In this document: positions 13,738-22,071 of the stretch, piece by piece | How the letters are laid out: each line of letters begins with the position of its first letter | How positions within the stretch are numbered: position 1 is the first letter of the stretch | DNA from: DYGX01 sp035325905 | GTDB taxonomy: Bacteria > Chloroflexota > Anaerolineae > Aggregatilineales > Aggregatilineaceae | Length of the DNA stretch: 23,768 bases | Assembly (NCBI GenBank): GCA_035325905.1 | Contig: DAOKYY010000055.1 | Span: 1 to 23,768 of the forward strand | Direction of reading: 5' to 3' | Made by a program: the position numbers and the translations under genes | Notes under the pieces: generated by a model | What the model saw: the letters and a program-made list of their open reading frames with translations, nothing else | Databases searched by the model: none | What the model was told of the DNA's origin: nothing

Positions 13738-15021
13738 TCACAGCAAATCGGCCAGCGCGATCCGGGGATCGCCCTGGGGAAAGAGCGCCCGCAGCAGCGG
13801 CGCGTACCGCTCGTGATAGCCGGTCGTCAGGTGATCCAGCCCGTACCAGCCAGTGATCAGGCGTGCGACAACGGTCGAGGGCGCTTCCAGCTCGACGACT
13901 TCTGGCTCGCCCATCCCCAGAAAGACCTCGCCCTGATCGGTTTCGGTCCGCACGATCAGATGATAGGCGCGCGCGGCGTAGGGGCTATCCAGGCGGCGCT
14001 GCTCAAGCGCCGGGCGCAGCCGGTCGAGCGCCTCGTCGAGATCGTGCAGGCGCACCAACCCGGCGCCGGTGAAGGCGCGCTGGCAGGCGCCGCGCGCCAG
14101 GGCGTGCCGCATCAGCGGGCTGTGTGGGTGGACGTAGAGGCCGACTCGCTCCACACCGAAGGTCAGCGCGGTGTGCCCGATCGCGGCCAGCAGCGCCTCG
14201 ATCCCGTCGGGGTGGTCGCCCGCCGCCTCGACCACGCCGAACGTGGCCGCGTCGCGCTCGAGGAACCAGTTGACCGGTCCCTGCGTCACCAGGCGGGCGT
14301 AGGCGACGACGTGCCCCTCACTCTCCGCCACCAGAAAATCGTCCGGCTCGTAGCGGCCCATCCGGGCCAGATAGTCGAGCTGCCAGGCCCAGGTGGCCGG
14401 GTCGCGCGCGACGACGTAATGCCCGCGCGCGCTTTCGGCGGCGTAGAGTTCCGCCACGTCCGGCAGATCGCTGCTGTAAAAGCGGCGGACCGTCACCGGC
14501 TGGCGGCAGATGCCCAGCCGGTCGGCCGTGCGGCGCTCGTAGCTGTGCGCCGCGTCCCAGCGCCCCGCTTTCAGCAGCGACTCGGTCGCGATGCCGGATT
14601 CGAAGCTGGTCAGGTACAGCCCCACCGCGTACTCGTACTGCCAGGTCTCGCCCACGTCCGGCGACCCCAGCAGCAGGCCGAGCGCGTCGCCTCGCTCGGA
14701 CATGCGCGCGTGCAGAGCCGCGAACAGCGCGTGCTGCAAATTGCGCTGCGCGGAGCCGCCCGGCGCGTCCAGCACGGCGATCTCGGCGGTCGGCAGCGCG
14801 CTCGCGCCGATCTGGAGCTGGCGCGGGATGAGCATGGCGTGAGCGGTGATCGCGCCGCTCTCGTCTTCGATCACGAAACTGTTGCGCGGGTCGAAGCCGG
14901 GCAGGGTGCCATACCACGCGCTCAGCAGCTCGTCTTCGCCGGGGCCATGGGCCTGGCGGAAGTGCGCGACGAGCGCGGCGCGATCGTCGGGCCAGCGCAA
15001 CGAGCGGACCCCGTATGGCAT
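13738..15021 (-). CDS. Eis-like GNAT acetyltransferase (tandem GNAT, SCP-like C-terminus)
   Basis: Seen: 427 residues from the ATG at 15021, chosen because GGGGAGG precedes it and because the open frame further upstream runs through the promoter. Residues 1-150 form a first GNAT-like fold (VRSLRWPDDRAALVAHFRQAHG; MLIPRQLQIGASALPTAEIAVL). Residues 175-330 form a second (PVTVRRFYSSDLPDVAELY; FLVAESEGHVVAYARLV). The tail has LITGWYGLDHLTTG and ends ALFPQGDPRIALADLL, resembling the sterol-carrier-like tail of Eis proteins. Family knowledge: Eis enzymes acetylate amines at several positions, including aminoglycosides, as hexamers. The acetyl-CoA loop is not clear, so the family is likely but the activity uncertain. 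It diverges from prs and probably shares a transcript with the GNAT gene after it. Confidence 0.75.
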   Translation of the reverse strand: MPYGVRSLRWPDDRAALVAHFRQAHGPGEDELLSAWYGTLPGFDPRNSFVIEDESGAITAHAMLIPRQLQIGASALPTAEIAVLDAPGGSAQRNLQHALFAALHARMSERGDALGLLLGSPDVGETWQYEYAVGLYLTSFESGIATESLLKAGRWDAAHSYERRTADRLGICRQPVTVRRFYSSDLPDVAELYAAESARGHYVVARDPATWAWQLDYLARMGRYEPDDFLVAESEGHVVAYARLVTQGPVNWFLERDAATFGVVEAAGDHPDGIEALLAAIGHTALTFGVERVGLYVHPHSPLMRHALARGACQRAFTGAGLVRLHDLDEALDRLRPALEQRRLDSPYAARAYHLIVRTETDQGEVFLGMGEPEVVELEAPSTVVARLITGWYGLDHLTTGYHERYAPLLRALFPQGDPRIALADLL

Positions 15022-15067
15022 ACAGCCTCCCCACGCGCGCGGCGTGCGTGAGCCGTTCCTGCCGCGC

Positions 15068-15073
15068 ATTATA
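15068..15073 (-). promoter_or_regulatory. Candidate -10 of the Eis-like GNAT gene
   Basis: A consensus TATAAT on the minus strand (15073-15068), about 47 bases upstream of the ATG at 15021. No good -35 is present at normal spacing. Confidence 0.45.
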
Positions 15074-15144
15074 GCCCGGCTGGTGCCAAGCGTGCTATTC
15101 GGGATCGGCCGGTTAAACGCCAGCGCGTAAGCCGAAACGTAAGG

Positions 15145-15172
15145 TTGCGAGTCTGGGCAGTAGCGGTAAAGT
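15145..15172 (+). promoter_or_regulatory. Candidate promoter of prs
   Basis: TTGCGA (15145-15150), a 16-base spacer, TAAAGT (15167-15172), about 38 bases upstream of the prs ribosome-binding site. Both boxes are imperfect. Confidence 0.45.
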
Positions 15173-15217
15173 AGAGCGATACTTTCCACCTGCCGGCCGG
15201 AATGAAGGAGGTCGAGC

Positions 15218-16210
15218 TTGACTGCGGAAGGTCCTTACATCTTCGCCGGGACATCCAACGAGCCGCTGGCGCGGGCGATTTGCGAGCATCTGGGTGTCCC
15301 GCTGCGTCCCACGCGCATCGAGCGCTTCAGCAACGGAACGCTGCGCGTCCAGCTCGGCGAAAGCGTTCGAAACAAGGACGTTTACATCATCCAGTCGCTC
15401 ACCAGCCCGGTTCACCGCCACATGATGCAAATGTTGATGATGCTGGACATCGCCCGCTCAGGGGACGCGGCGCGTGTCACGGCGGTCATCCCTTACTACT
15501 CCTATGGACGCTCCGACAAAAAAGACGCGCCGCGCATCTCGATTACCGCCAAGCTGGTCGCGCGCCTGATCGTCACGGCGGGCGCGGACCGCGCGATCGC
15601 GATGGCGCTGCATTCGGCGCAGACCCACGGCTTCTTCGACGTGCCGCTCGACCACCTCACCGCGCTGCGCGTGATTGTGGACCATTATAAGAAACAGGAC
15701 CTGACGGATACGGTCGTGGTGTCGCCGGATGTCGGCTACGCCAAGCAAGCGACCAAGCTGGCCTACTCGCTGCGGCTGCCGCTCGCCGTCGGCAGCAAGG
15801 TGCGGCTCGGCGATGCCGAGGTCGAGATCGCGACCATCCTCGGCAGCGGCGGCCCGACCCCCAAGCGCGCGATCGTGATCGATGACGAGATCGCGACCGG
15901 CAGCACGATGTTCGAGATTGTGCAGGCGATGTCCGACCAGGGGGTTGAGCATTTTTCGCTGGCCTGCACGCACGGGCTGTTCAGCGGCAACGCGATCGCG
16001 CGCCTGAACCATCTGCCGTGCGTGGACGAGATCGTCTGCACCGACACGGTCTACGCGCCGCACGCGATTAAGGGCATTCCCAAGCTGAAGATCGAATCGG
16101 TCGCGCCGGTGATCGGCGAGGCGATCCGCTGCAACCACGAGGGCCGCTCGGTAGGCGAGCTGTTCGCCTTCTGGACCGAGGATATGCCGCCGGAAAGCTG
16201 GTTCGGCTAG
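15218..16210 (+). CDS. prs: Ribose-phosphate pyrophosphokinase (PRPP synthetase), TTG start
   Basis: Seen: 330 residues. The start is TTG with a near-perfect AAGGAGG six bases upstream; no ATG fits. Motifs: the catalytic flexible loop YYSYGRSDKKDAPRISITAKL (from 93), LHSAQTHGFFDVPLDHL with His132 and Asp141/Asp145, and the PRPP-binding loop AIVIDDEIATGSTM (218-231; Asp222-Asp223). Family knowledge: it joins ATP and ribose 5-phosphate to give PRPP and AMP in the cytosol, feeding purine, pyrimidine, NAD, histidine and tryptophan synthesis. Length is normal (about 315). The loop GRSDKK differs from the common ARQDRK, so it is a divergent paralogue class, but all key charges are kept. First of three closely spaced genes (22-base gap to the SGNH gene). 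Confidence 0.92.
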   Translation: MTAEGPYIFAGTSNEPLARAICEHLGVPLRPTRIERFSNGTLRVQLGESVRNKDVYIIQSLTSPVHRHMMQMLMMLDIARSGDAARVTAVIPYYSYGRSDKKDAPRISITAKLVARLIVTAGADRAIAMALHSAQTHGFFDVPLDHLTALRVIVDHYKKQDLTDTVVVSPDVGYAKQATKLAYSLRLPLAVGSKVRLGDAEVEIATILGSGGPTPKRAIVIDDEIATGSTMFEIVQAMSDQGVEHFSLACTHGLFSGNAIARLNHLPCVDEIVCTDTVYAPHAIKGIPKLKIESVAPVIGEAIRCNHEGRSVGELFAFWTEDMPPESWFG

Positions 16211-16232
16211 GGCAGGGGCGGATAAGCGATTG

Positions 16233-17114
16233 ATGCGCCGGCGATGGCGCCGGGGAGCGGCGTTCGCGATCGCGCTGGCCGGGGCCGCCGCGCTGGTGTT
16301 CGCGTGGAGCCGCTTTTTTGGCGCGGGCGAGGTGAGCGGCGTGACCGGCTGGATCAGCCCAGCGCAGCGCGACCGGCTGCGCGACATCTACCACCAGGGA
16401 CAGGCGCGCGGCAATCTGCCGGGCGTTTTTACGCTGGTCGGCGACAGCCTCAGCGCCGACAGCCGCTTCCTCAAGCCGTTCGCGCAAGGCGACTACGATC
16501 TCGGCGACTACGGCGCGCTGCAGGCCGCGCTCGACGCTTTCGGGCGGCCCAACGGACGCGGCGAGCCATCGTTCGGCGCGTGGTCATGGGCGGTCGCGGT
16601 CGGCTGGACGACCGCCGACGCGCTCGATCCGGCGCAGAACGTCGCAGGCGCGTGCGCAGCGGGCGAGACGCCGCTGGCCTGCGAGTATCGCACGGCGCGG
16701 CCCAGCGTCGCGCTGATCACGCTGGGGACCAACGACATCGCCGCCGGCCGCGCGGCGGACAGTTACCGCGCCAACCTGACGCGTATTCTCGAGGAGTCAT
16801 TAGCCTGGGGCGTGATCCCGGTGTTGAGCACGATTCCGCCCCAGCCGCTCAGCGCCGAGCGCGACGCCCGCGTGCGCGAGTTCAACGCCATCGTGCGCGA
16901 TCTCGCCGCCGGCTACGCGATCCCGCTGTGGGACACCTGGGCCGCGCTGCAACCGCTGCCCGACTACGGCCTGGGCGCGGACGGCGTGCATCTCAATGGC
17001 CCGCCGGATGGCCGCGCCGCCGCGTTTGACGCGGAACACCTGGCTTACGGCGTCACCGTGCGCAACCTCGGCGCGCTCGACGCGCTGGACATGGTGCGCC
17101 GCGCGCTGGATTAG
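16233..17114 (+). CDS. SGNH/GDSL-type hydrolase with N-terminal anchor
   Basis: Seen: 293 residues from ATG 16233. An Arg-rich start followed by a hydrophobic helix (9-25) is a signal anchor. The SGNH blocks are present: TLVGDSLSADSRF with nucleophile Ser72, ITLGTNDIAAG with Asn167, and DGVHLN giving the Asp250/His253 dyad. Family knowledge: SGNH hydrolases cleave or transfer ester groups, often acetyl groups on envelope sugars or lipids. It sits between prs and a GT39-like glycosyltransferase with only eight bases to the latter, which suggests envelope glycan work outside the cell membrane. The chosen ATG lies one codon after an in-frame TTG and lacks a strong ribosome-binding site. The exact substrate is unknown. 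Confidence 0.88.
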   Translation: MRRRWRRGAAFAIALAGAAALVFAWSRFFGAGEVSGVTGWISPAQRDRLRDIYHQGQARGNLPGVFTLVGDSLSADSRFLKPFAQGDYDLGDYGALQAALDAFGRPNGRGEPSFGAWSWAVAVGWTTADALDPAQNVAGACAAGETPLACEYRTARPSVALITLGTNDIAAGRAADSYRANLTRILEESLAWGVIPVLSTIPPQPLSAERDARVREFNAIVRDLAAGYAIPLWDTWAALQPLPDYGLGADGVHLNGPPDGRAAAFDAEHLAYGVTVRNLGALDALDMVRRALD

Positions 17115-17122
17115 AGGCTGTG

Positions 17123-19051
17123 ATGCGCCTGACGGCCAAACATGCGGAACCTTACCCCAGGCCCATCTCCGCTAGCGGACAGGAGAGAAGGAGCCGGGGA
17201 TTTAACGCTGAGGTTTGCGCGCTGGGGCTGCTGGTGCTGATCCTGCTGCTGGCCGCCGCGCTGCGTCTGTCCGGCGCGGCGACCCGCCCAGCCTGGACCG
17301 ATGAGGGCTGGTCCACCTGGGCGGCGCGCGATCACCGGCCCGGCGTGATCCTCGACAAGCTGGCCGACGACCGCCACCCGCCGCTGTACTACCTCGCGCT
17401 GAGCGGCTGGTGGACGCTGGCCGGGCCGTCGCACCTGGCGCTGCGCTTCCCCGCGATCGCCGCCGGGCTGCTGAGCGTCGCCGTGACCTACCGCCTCGGC
17501 GCGGACTGGCTGGGGCGGCGCGCGGCGCGTTTTGGTGCGCTGCTCCTGGCCGCGCTGCCGCTGGCCGTCTATTACACCGCCGAGATCCGCGTGTATGGCT
17601 GGCTGCTGCTCGGCGTGGCGCTGAGCGCGCTGTTCTTCCTGCGGTTTCTGCGCGCGCCCGGCGTGCGCTATGGCGCGCTCTACGCGCTGAGCGCCGCGTT
17701 CGTGCTGTACACGCTCTATCTCGGCGCGCTGGCGCTGGCGGCTCAGGCGGCGGTCGGGCTGCTGCTGTGGCGCGGAGCGCCGCGCCAGAAACTCGGCTTG
17801 CTGGCGGCCTACGGTGGGGCGCTGATCCTGTTCGCGCCGTGGCTAATCGTGATCCTCACCCGCCAGACGGACTATCTCACCGCCGGGATCGGCGGCTTTC
17901 CCGGCAGCATCCAGACGACGCCCGCCAACCTGCTGCCCGTCGCGCGCCTGCTGTTCGGCGAGCAGGTCGCGCTGCTCGGCGGCGCGTACCTGATCGCGCT
18001 GCTCGGCTGGCGCGTCGCATGGCGCACGCTGCGCGGGACGGCCTGGGCGTACCTGGTGCTCGGCGGCGCGGGCCTGGCGCTGTTCATGGTCGTCGCGAAT
18101 CTGTGGTTCGGCGTGCTGGCGGCGCGGATGCTGGCCTATCTGACGCCGCTGGTGATGCTGGTCGCAGGGGCGGGACTGGCGCGGCTGGGCCGGCGCGCGG
18201 CGGCGGTTTTCGCGCTGGCGTGGCTGGCGGTAACGCTGGCCGATCCGGTCGAGATCCAGCCGCGCCTGCCCTCTGACCGCGCCGCGCAGGCCGTCGCGCA
18301 GGGATATTCCCCCGGCGACGTGATTGTGCTGGAGACCGGCTGGGACGACAACGCCTTCCAGTACGAGATCGAGCGCGCCGCGCCGGACGACGCGCCGCGC
18401 GTGATCCGCACCCTGCCCTGGGTCGATCACACGCGCTCGCCGCGAGAGCCGCCGCTGCCACATCTGGAAGGTACGCTCAGCCACGTGCGGCGGGCGTGGG
18501 TCGTGCAATGGCTCCAGCCGGGGCAGGTGCTTTCCGCGCTGGACGCGGGCGCGCTCGGCTACCGGCGCGTGCAGACGGTCGAGGTGCCGCTCGGCGAGCG
18601 TTACGCCGCGCTGTACCCCGACGAGCCGGCGATCGAGGTCGCGCTGTTCGAGCGGCCCGATCCGGCGGGCGATCCAGCTCTGTTCGGCGCTGCGCTGGCC
18701 CTGCACGACGCGATCTTGCCAGCCTACGCCGCGCCGGGCGGGCGCCTGCACGTCGATCTGTGGTGGTCGGCCCAGGCCCCGCTGGCGCGCGATTATTCGG
18801 TCGGCGTGTACCTGATGCCGCTCGACGCCGACACCGTGATCGCGCAGAGCGACGCGCCGCCCGGCGACGCGCCCACCACCACCTGGGAGCCGGGCGCGCC
18901 GACCTTCGACCGCCACACCCTGATCCTGCCGGACGATCTGGCGCCCGGCACGTATCGCGTCACGGTGAGCGTTTACTGGTTCGCAGACCGCGCGCCGCTG
19001 CCGGTCGAAGGCGCGCCCTTCATGGTAATCGGCGCGGTGCCGGTACGCTAG
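17123..19051 (+). CDS. GT39-like polytopic membrane glycosyltransferase with C-terminal extracytoplasmic domain
   Basis: Seen: 642 residues from ATG 17123. About 8-10 hydrophobic helices lie between residues 30 and 385. The first external loop holds WTDEGWSTW with the Asp60-Glu61 pair, and ADDRHPPLYYLAL follows, both typical of GT39/PMT-2/ArnT enzymes, with a helix containing YYTAEIRVYGW. From about 386 the chain is soluble and ends in a beta-rich domain (VDLWWSAQAPLARDYSVGVYLM; APGTYRVTVSVYWF). Family knowledge: these enzymes use polyprenyl-phosphate sugars to glycosylate proteins or lipids on the outer face of the membrane. The start is ATG, with AGAGG five bases ahead; a GTG at 17120 is equally in frame. 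It is the last gene of the prs run and ends at a strong terminator. Confidence 0.88.
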   Translation: MRLTAKHAEPYPRPISASGQERRSRGFNAEVCALGLLVLILLLAAALRLSGAATRPAWTDEGWSTWAARDHRPGVILDKLADDRHPPLYYLALSGWWTLAGPSHLALRFPAIAAGLLSVAVTYRLGADWLGRRAARFGALLLAALPLAVYYTAEIRVYGWLLLGVALSALFFLRFLRAPGVRYGALYALSAAFVLYTLYLGALALAAQAAVGLLLWRGAPRQKLGLLAAYGGALILFAPWLIVILTRQTDYLTAGIGGFPGSIQTTPANLLPVARLLFGEQVALLGGAYLIALLGWRVAWRTLRGTAWAYLVLGGAGLALFMVVANLWFGVLAARMLAYLTPLVMLVAGAGLARLGRRAAAVFALAWLAVTLADPVEIQPRLPSDRAAQAVAQGYSPGDVIVLETGWDDNAFQYEIERAAPDDAPRVIRTLPWVDHTRSPREPPLPHLEGTLSHVRRAWVVQWLQPGQVLSALDAGALGYRRVQTVEVPLGERYAALYPDEPAIEVALFERPDPAGDPALFGAALALHDAILPAYAAPGGRLHVDLWWSAQAPLARDYSVGVYLMPLDADTVIAQSDAPPGDAPTTTWEPGAPTFDRHTLILPDDLAPGTYRVTVSVYWFADRAPLPVEGAPFMVIGAVPVR

Positions 19052-19082
19052 CCGGACATGCGTTACAATAGAGCGCACAGCG

Positions 19083-19115
19083 GACGCCGTCCGGCTCTCC
19101 GGGCGGCGTCTTTTT
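19083..19115 (+). terminator. Intrinsic terminator after the glycosyltransferase gene
   Basis: GACGCCGTCCGG (19083-19094) pairs with CCGGGCGGCGTC (19099-19110) around a four-base loop, 12 bp with one T-G pair, followed by TTTTT. A -10-like TACAAT at 19064-19069 lies just upstream, so the hairpin may also sit in the leader of hutH; no -35 supports that. Confidence 0.85.
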
Positions 19116-19156
19116 AACCGGCGGTGATCGAAATGATTTTGCGAGGATAAAAGACT

Positions 19157-20887
19157 TTGCCCCACTCCACGTTCTCACAGGCTTCTACCGCGCTGGCGCT
19201 CGGCCGGCAAGATTTGACCATTGAGGATGTGATTCGTGTCGCGCGCGGCGCGCAGACGGTTGAGCCGCTGGCGGAGCATCCGGCCAACGGCGCAGACTCG
19301 TCCCGCGCCGCGCGAGTCGAGCGTAGCGCGGGCTGGGTGCGCCACGCGCTGGATGAGATCGAGGCGGCAGACCGCGAGGGCCGCGACCCGCTGGTGATCT
19401 ACGGCGTCAACACCGGCTTCGGCGACAACGCCGGGCGCGCCGTGTTCCGCCACCGCGAGCAGGCGGCGCAGCTTAGCCGCAATCTGCTGCTCAGCCATGC
19501 GGTTGGCGTGGGCGATCTGCTGCCGGAGAACGTGGTGCGCGCCACGCTGCTGATCCGCGCCCACACGCTGGCGCAGGGCTACAGCGGTGTGCGGCCGGAG
19601 GTGATCAATACGCTGGTCGCAATGCTGAACCGGGGCGTGATCCCGGCCATGCCGTGCCAGGGATCGCTGGGCGCGTCAGGCGACCTCGCGCCGCTGGCGC
19701 ATCTGGCGCTGGTGCTCAGCGCGCCCGCGCCGGGCGAGGAACCGCATCCCGGCGCCAACGGGCAGGCGTTCTGGCGGGGCGCGCTCGTCGATGGCGCCGA
19801 GGCGATGGCCGCCGCCGGGATCCCGCGCGTGGCGCTCGGCGCGAAAGAAGGCGTGGCGCTGATCAACGGCACGGCGGTCAGCGCGGCGATCGGCGTCCTG
19901 GCGTGGCACGACGCCTTCCGCGCGCTGGCGAACGCCGAGATCGCGCTCGCGCTGTCGCTGGAGGCGCTGCGCGGCTTCCGCGACGCCCTGCTGCCCCATC
20001 TTCACGCCGTGCGCGGCCATCGCGGCCAGCAGCGCGTGGCGGCCTTTGTCTACGACCTGCTGAAGGGCAGCACCCTGGTGCGCGGCGACGCCGACCGCGA
20101 CCTGGAGCCGTCCGACGGGCCGCCGCAGGACCCGTACAGCCTGCGCGCCGCGCCGGTCGTGCTCGGCGCGTGCCTGGACACGCTCGACTATGTGGGCGGC
20201 GTGCTGGAGCGCGAGATCAACGCCGTGACCGATAACCCGCTGATCTTTGCCGCCGGCGAAGGCCCGCTGCACCTGCCGCGCCTGAACAAAGCGGTGTCCG
20301 GCGGGAACTTTCACGGCGCGCCGGTCGGCTACGCGCTCGACTTCCTGAAAATCGCGCTGGCCGATCTGGCGAGCATCTCCGAGCGGCGCACCTTCTTGCT
20401 GACGGATGGGCGGCTCAATCGCGGCCTGCCGCCATTCCTGATCGTCGATCCGCCGGGCGAAGAAGGGCTGAACAACGGCCTGATGATGGCCCAGTACACC
20501 GCCGCCGCGCTGGTGAGCGAGAACAAGGTGCTGGCGCATCCGGCCAGCGTCGACAGCATCCCCAGCAGCGCCAACCGCGAGGACCACGTCAGCATGAGCA
20601 CGATCGCGGCCCGCCAGGCGGCGCAGATCGCCGCGCACGCGCAGACGGTGATCGCCATCGAATTGCTGTGCGCCTATCAGGCGGTCGAGCTGCGGCTGGC
20701 CGCCAGCCCCGGCGCGCAGCTCGGACGCGGCACGGCGGCGGCGCTCGACGTGCTGCGACAGGTCGAGATCGCGCCGGGCGTGCTGCTACGCCCGATCACC
20801 CGCGACGTGGCGCTGGGGCCGAGCATCACCGCGTTGCTCGAGATCGTGCGCAGCGGCGCGCTGCTCGACGCGCTCCACGCGCTGTAG
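19157..20887 (+). CDS. hutH: Histidine ammonia-lyase (MIO-dependent), TTG start
   Basis: Seen: 576 residues. The start is TTG 19157 with GAGGA nine bases upstream; nothing better is in frame. Motifs: YGVNTGFGD (82-90), the His-specific SH pair in NLLLSHAVGVG (Ser113-His114), the MIO cofactor triad Ala173-Ser174-Gly175 inside GSLGASGDLAPLAHLAL, DNPLIF, and SANREDHVSM. Family knowledge: it deaminates L-histidine to urocanate with a self-formed MIO group; the SH pair favours histidine over tyrosine or phenylalanine. Typical length is near 510, so this one is longer, with extra sequence at the N-terminus (31-60) and near 310-330. No hutU, hutI or hutG is within reach. A RimJ-like gene follows 28 bases later. 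The family is firm; the substrate is likely. Confidence 0.9.
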   Translation: MPHSTFSQASTALALGRQDLTIEDVIRVARGAQTVEPLAEHPANGADSSRAARVERSAGWVRHALDEIEAADREGRDPLVIYGVNTGFGDNAGRAVFRHREQAAQLSRNLLLSHAVGVGDLLPENVVRATLLIRAHTLAQGYSGVRPEVINTLVAMLNRGVIPAMPCQGSLGASGDLAPLAHLALVLSAPAPGEEPHPGANGQAFWRGALVDGAEAMAAAGIPRVALGAKEGVALINGTAVSAAIGVLAWHDAFRALANAEIALALSLEALRGFRDALLPHLHAVRGHRGQQRVAAFVYDLLKGSTLVRGDADRDLEPSDGPPQDPYSLRAAPVVLGACLDTLDYVGGVLEREINAVTDNPLIFAAGEGPLHLPRLNKAVSGGNFHGAPVGYALDFLKIALADLASISERRTFLLTDGRLNRGLPPFLIVDPPGEEGLNNGLMMAQYTAAALVSENKVLAHPASVDSIPSSANREDHVSMSTIAARQAAQIAAHAQTVIAIELLCAYQAVELRLAASPGAQLGRGTAAALDVLRQVEIAPGVLLRPITRDVALGPSITALLEIVRSGALLDALHAL

Positions 20888-20915
20888 AGCGGGTCTGCCA
20901 CTGGAGCGAACGGTC

Positions 20916-21491
20916 ATGCCTGCGCCACTCAACCCCATCCTGCGCGATTTCCCCGACCGCTTCGAGACGGAGCGGTTGCTCATTCGTGCGCCGCGCCCTG
21001 GCGACGGCGCGGCGGGCAACGAGGCGATCCGCGAGTCCGAGGCCGAGCTGAAGCCCTGGATGCCGTGGGTGCACCCGCTTCCTTCGCTCGAAGTGACCGA
21101 GCAGTTTTACCGGCAGGCGGCGGCCCAGTGGCTGACGCGCGAAAGCCTGCCGATGATTCTGCTGCGCAAGGAAGACGGTTTGTTTGTCGGCGGCAGCGGC
21201 CTGATGTGCCGCGACTGGAGCGTGCCGTTTTTCGAGATCGGCTATTGGGTGCGTACCAGCTTGCAGCGGCAGGGCTACATCACCGAGGCCGTGCGCGCCC
21301 AGACGCGCTTCGCCTTTGACGTGCTCGGCGCGCGGCGGGTCGAGATTCGCTGTGACGCGCGCAACACGCGCAGCGCCGCCGTGGCCGAGCGCGCCGGATA
21401 CGCGCTCGAAGGGCGCTTGCGCCATTTCGTGCGCGATGTGGAGGGCAAGCTGGCCGATATGTTGATTTACGCGCGGCTCGCCGGAGATTGA
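20916..21491 (+). CDS. RimJ/RimL-type GNAT acetyltransferase
   Basis: Seen: 191 residues; ATG with GGAGCG upstream. It opens with FETERLLIRAPRPGDG, has EIGYWVRTSLQRQGYITEAV (acetyl-CoA loop Arg118-Gln-Gly-Tyr) and RCDARNTRSAAVAERAGYALEGRLR, all classic for the Acetyltransf_3/RimJ-RimL branch. Family knowledge: members acetylate protein N-termini, ribosomal proteins or small amines from acetyl-CoA; RimL acts on L7/L12 but many relatives do not. It follows hutH by 28 bases and probably shares its transcript. It converges on the STAS-like gene with 18 bases between stops and no visible terminator. Subfamily sure, substrate unknown. Confidence 0.9.
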   Translation: MPAPLNPILRDFPDRFETERLLIRAPRPGDGAAGNEAIRESEAELKPWMPWVHPLPSLEVTEQFYRQAAAQWLTRESLPMILLRKEDGLFVGGSGLMCRDWSVPFFEIGYWVRTSLQRQGYITEAVRAQTRFAFDVLGARRVEIRCDARNTRSAAVAERAGYALEGRLRHFVRDVEGKLADMLIYARLAGD

Positions 21492-21509
21492 CGAGACTGA
21501 CGGAGCGGC

Positions 21510-21908
21510 TCAAATGGCCTCCGTCACGGGCAAGGTCGGCTGGCCGCCCAGCTGACGGAGCGCCTCGGCGCGCGTCTGGTAGAAGGCAAACCCGGTGCGC
21601 TTCGCGGCGATCAGACCCAGGCTGGTTGCCAGCGCGCGCAGATAAGAGTTCGCACCGGCTACGCCTGCCACGCGCACGCGCGGATCGTTGACCATGCGCG
21701 ACTGTTGCAGCGGCGCGAATAGCTCGGCCGGAACGCTGTACAGGTGAGTCAGATCGAGCAGGACCGCGAGGCAGGCGCCCGGTTCGAGGCTGTCGTAGAA
21801 GGGCGCTTCGAGACGATAGAGCGTTTCGAGATCGCCGAGCGTGATCCGTCCGTTGAACTCGTACACCAGGACGCGGTCCGGCTCGAACCATTGGACGTTA
21901 ACCGGCAT
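21510..21908 (-). CDS. STAS/SpoIIAA-like small protein
   Basis: Seen: 132 residues with an alternating strand/helix pattern: VLVYEFNGRITLGDLETLYRL, then ACLAVLLDLTHLYSVPAEL, then VRVAGVAGANSYLRALATSLGLI and a short tail. This resembles the SpoIIAA-like/STAS fold, where the DLT stretch follows the second strand, but there is no conserved phosphorylatable Ser/Thr that I can identify. Family knowledge: such proteins bind partners or small lipids and nucleotides; no catalytic role is expected. The ATG has a GGAAG site about 11 bases away, rather far. It diverges from hisS, so the 118 bases from its ATG to the hisS leader ORF hold both promoters. Reading frame good, fold assignment moderate. Confidence 0.65.
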   Translation of the reverse strand: MPVNVQWFEPDRVLVYEFNGRITLGDLETLYRLEAPFYDSLEPGACLAVLLDLTHLYSVPAELFAPLQQSRMVNDPRVRVAGVAGANSYLRALATSLGLIAAKRTGFAFYQTRAEALRQLGGQPTLPVTEAI

Positions 21909-21967
21909 AGCAGGCGTTCTTCCTTCGGCGTGGCAGGGCTGAAGCGCACGGAATACGCGCAGAATGC

Positions 21968-21996
21968 TTTACAGCCCCAGGTAAGCTGTCTATACT
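21968..21996 (+). promoter_or_regulatory. Promoter of hisS
   Basis: TTTACA (21968-21973), a 17-base spacer, TATACT (21991-21996). Transcription should start near 22003, giving about 24 bases to the leader-peptide ATG and about 170 to hisS. Confidence 0.78.
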
Positions 21997-22026
21997 TGAA
22001 CAACGCAGTTGAAAGGAACATATCAC

Positions 22027-22071
22027 ATGCGTCGCCACGACAACCACCGCCCGATCACCACGATTGCATGA
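22027..22071 (+). CDS. Candidate hisS leader peptide MRRHDNHRPITTIA
   Basis: A 14-codon ORF from ATG 22027 to TGA 22069-22071. AAAGGA (22012-22017) lies nine bases upstream, better placed than the hisS site itself. His codons are 4 and 7 (CAC, CAC), about one in seven residues. The start of the ORF contains one strand of the first leader stem, and the stop codon lies seven bases before the next. This is the geometry of an amino-acid-sensing leader peptide. Two His residues are few compared with the seven in E. coli HisL, so the assignment rests on position and structure. Confidence 0.55.
   Translation: MRRHDNHRPITTIA

Noticed and set aside
13813..15051. Long plus-strand open frame (412 codons) opposite the Eis-like gene
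   Set aside because: Low-complexity Arg/Ala/Gln composition and no ribosome-binding site; the minus strand has GNAT-like structure and start signals.
19134..19151. Five-codon ORF (MILRG) directly before hutH as a leader peptide
   Set aside because: No ribosome-binding site, no His codon, and it lies after the terminator hairpin, so it cannot control it.
17843..19165. Long minus-strand open frame (440 codons) opposite the glycosyltransferase gene
   Set aside because: Its translation is Arg/Gln/His-rich without family motifs. The plus strand carries clear GT39 motifs and a ribosome-binding site. It is a high-GC shadow frame.
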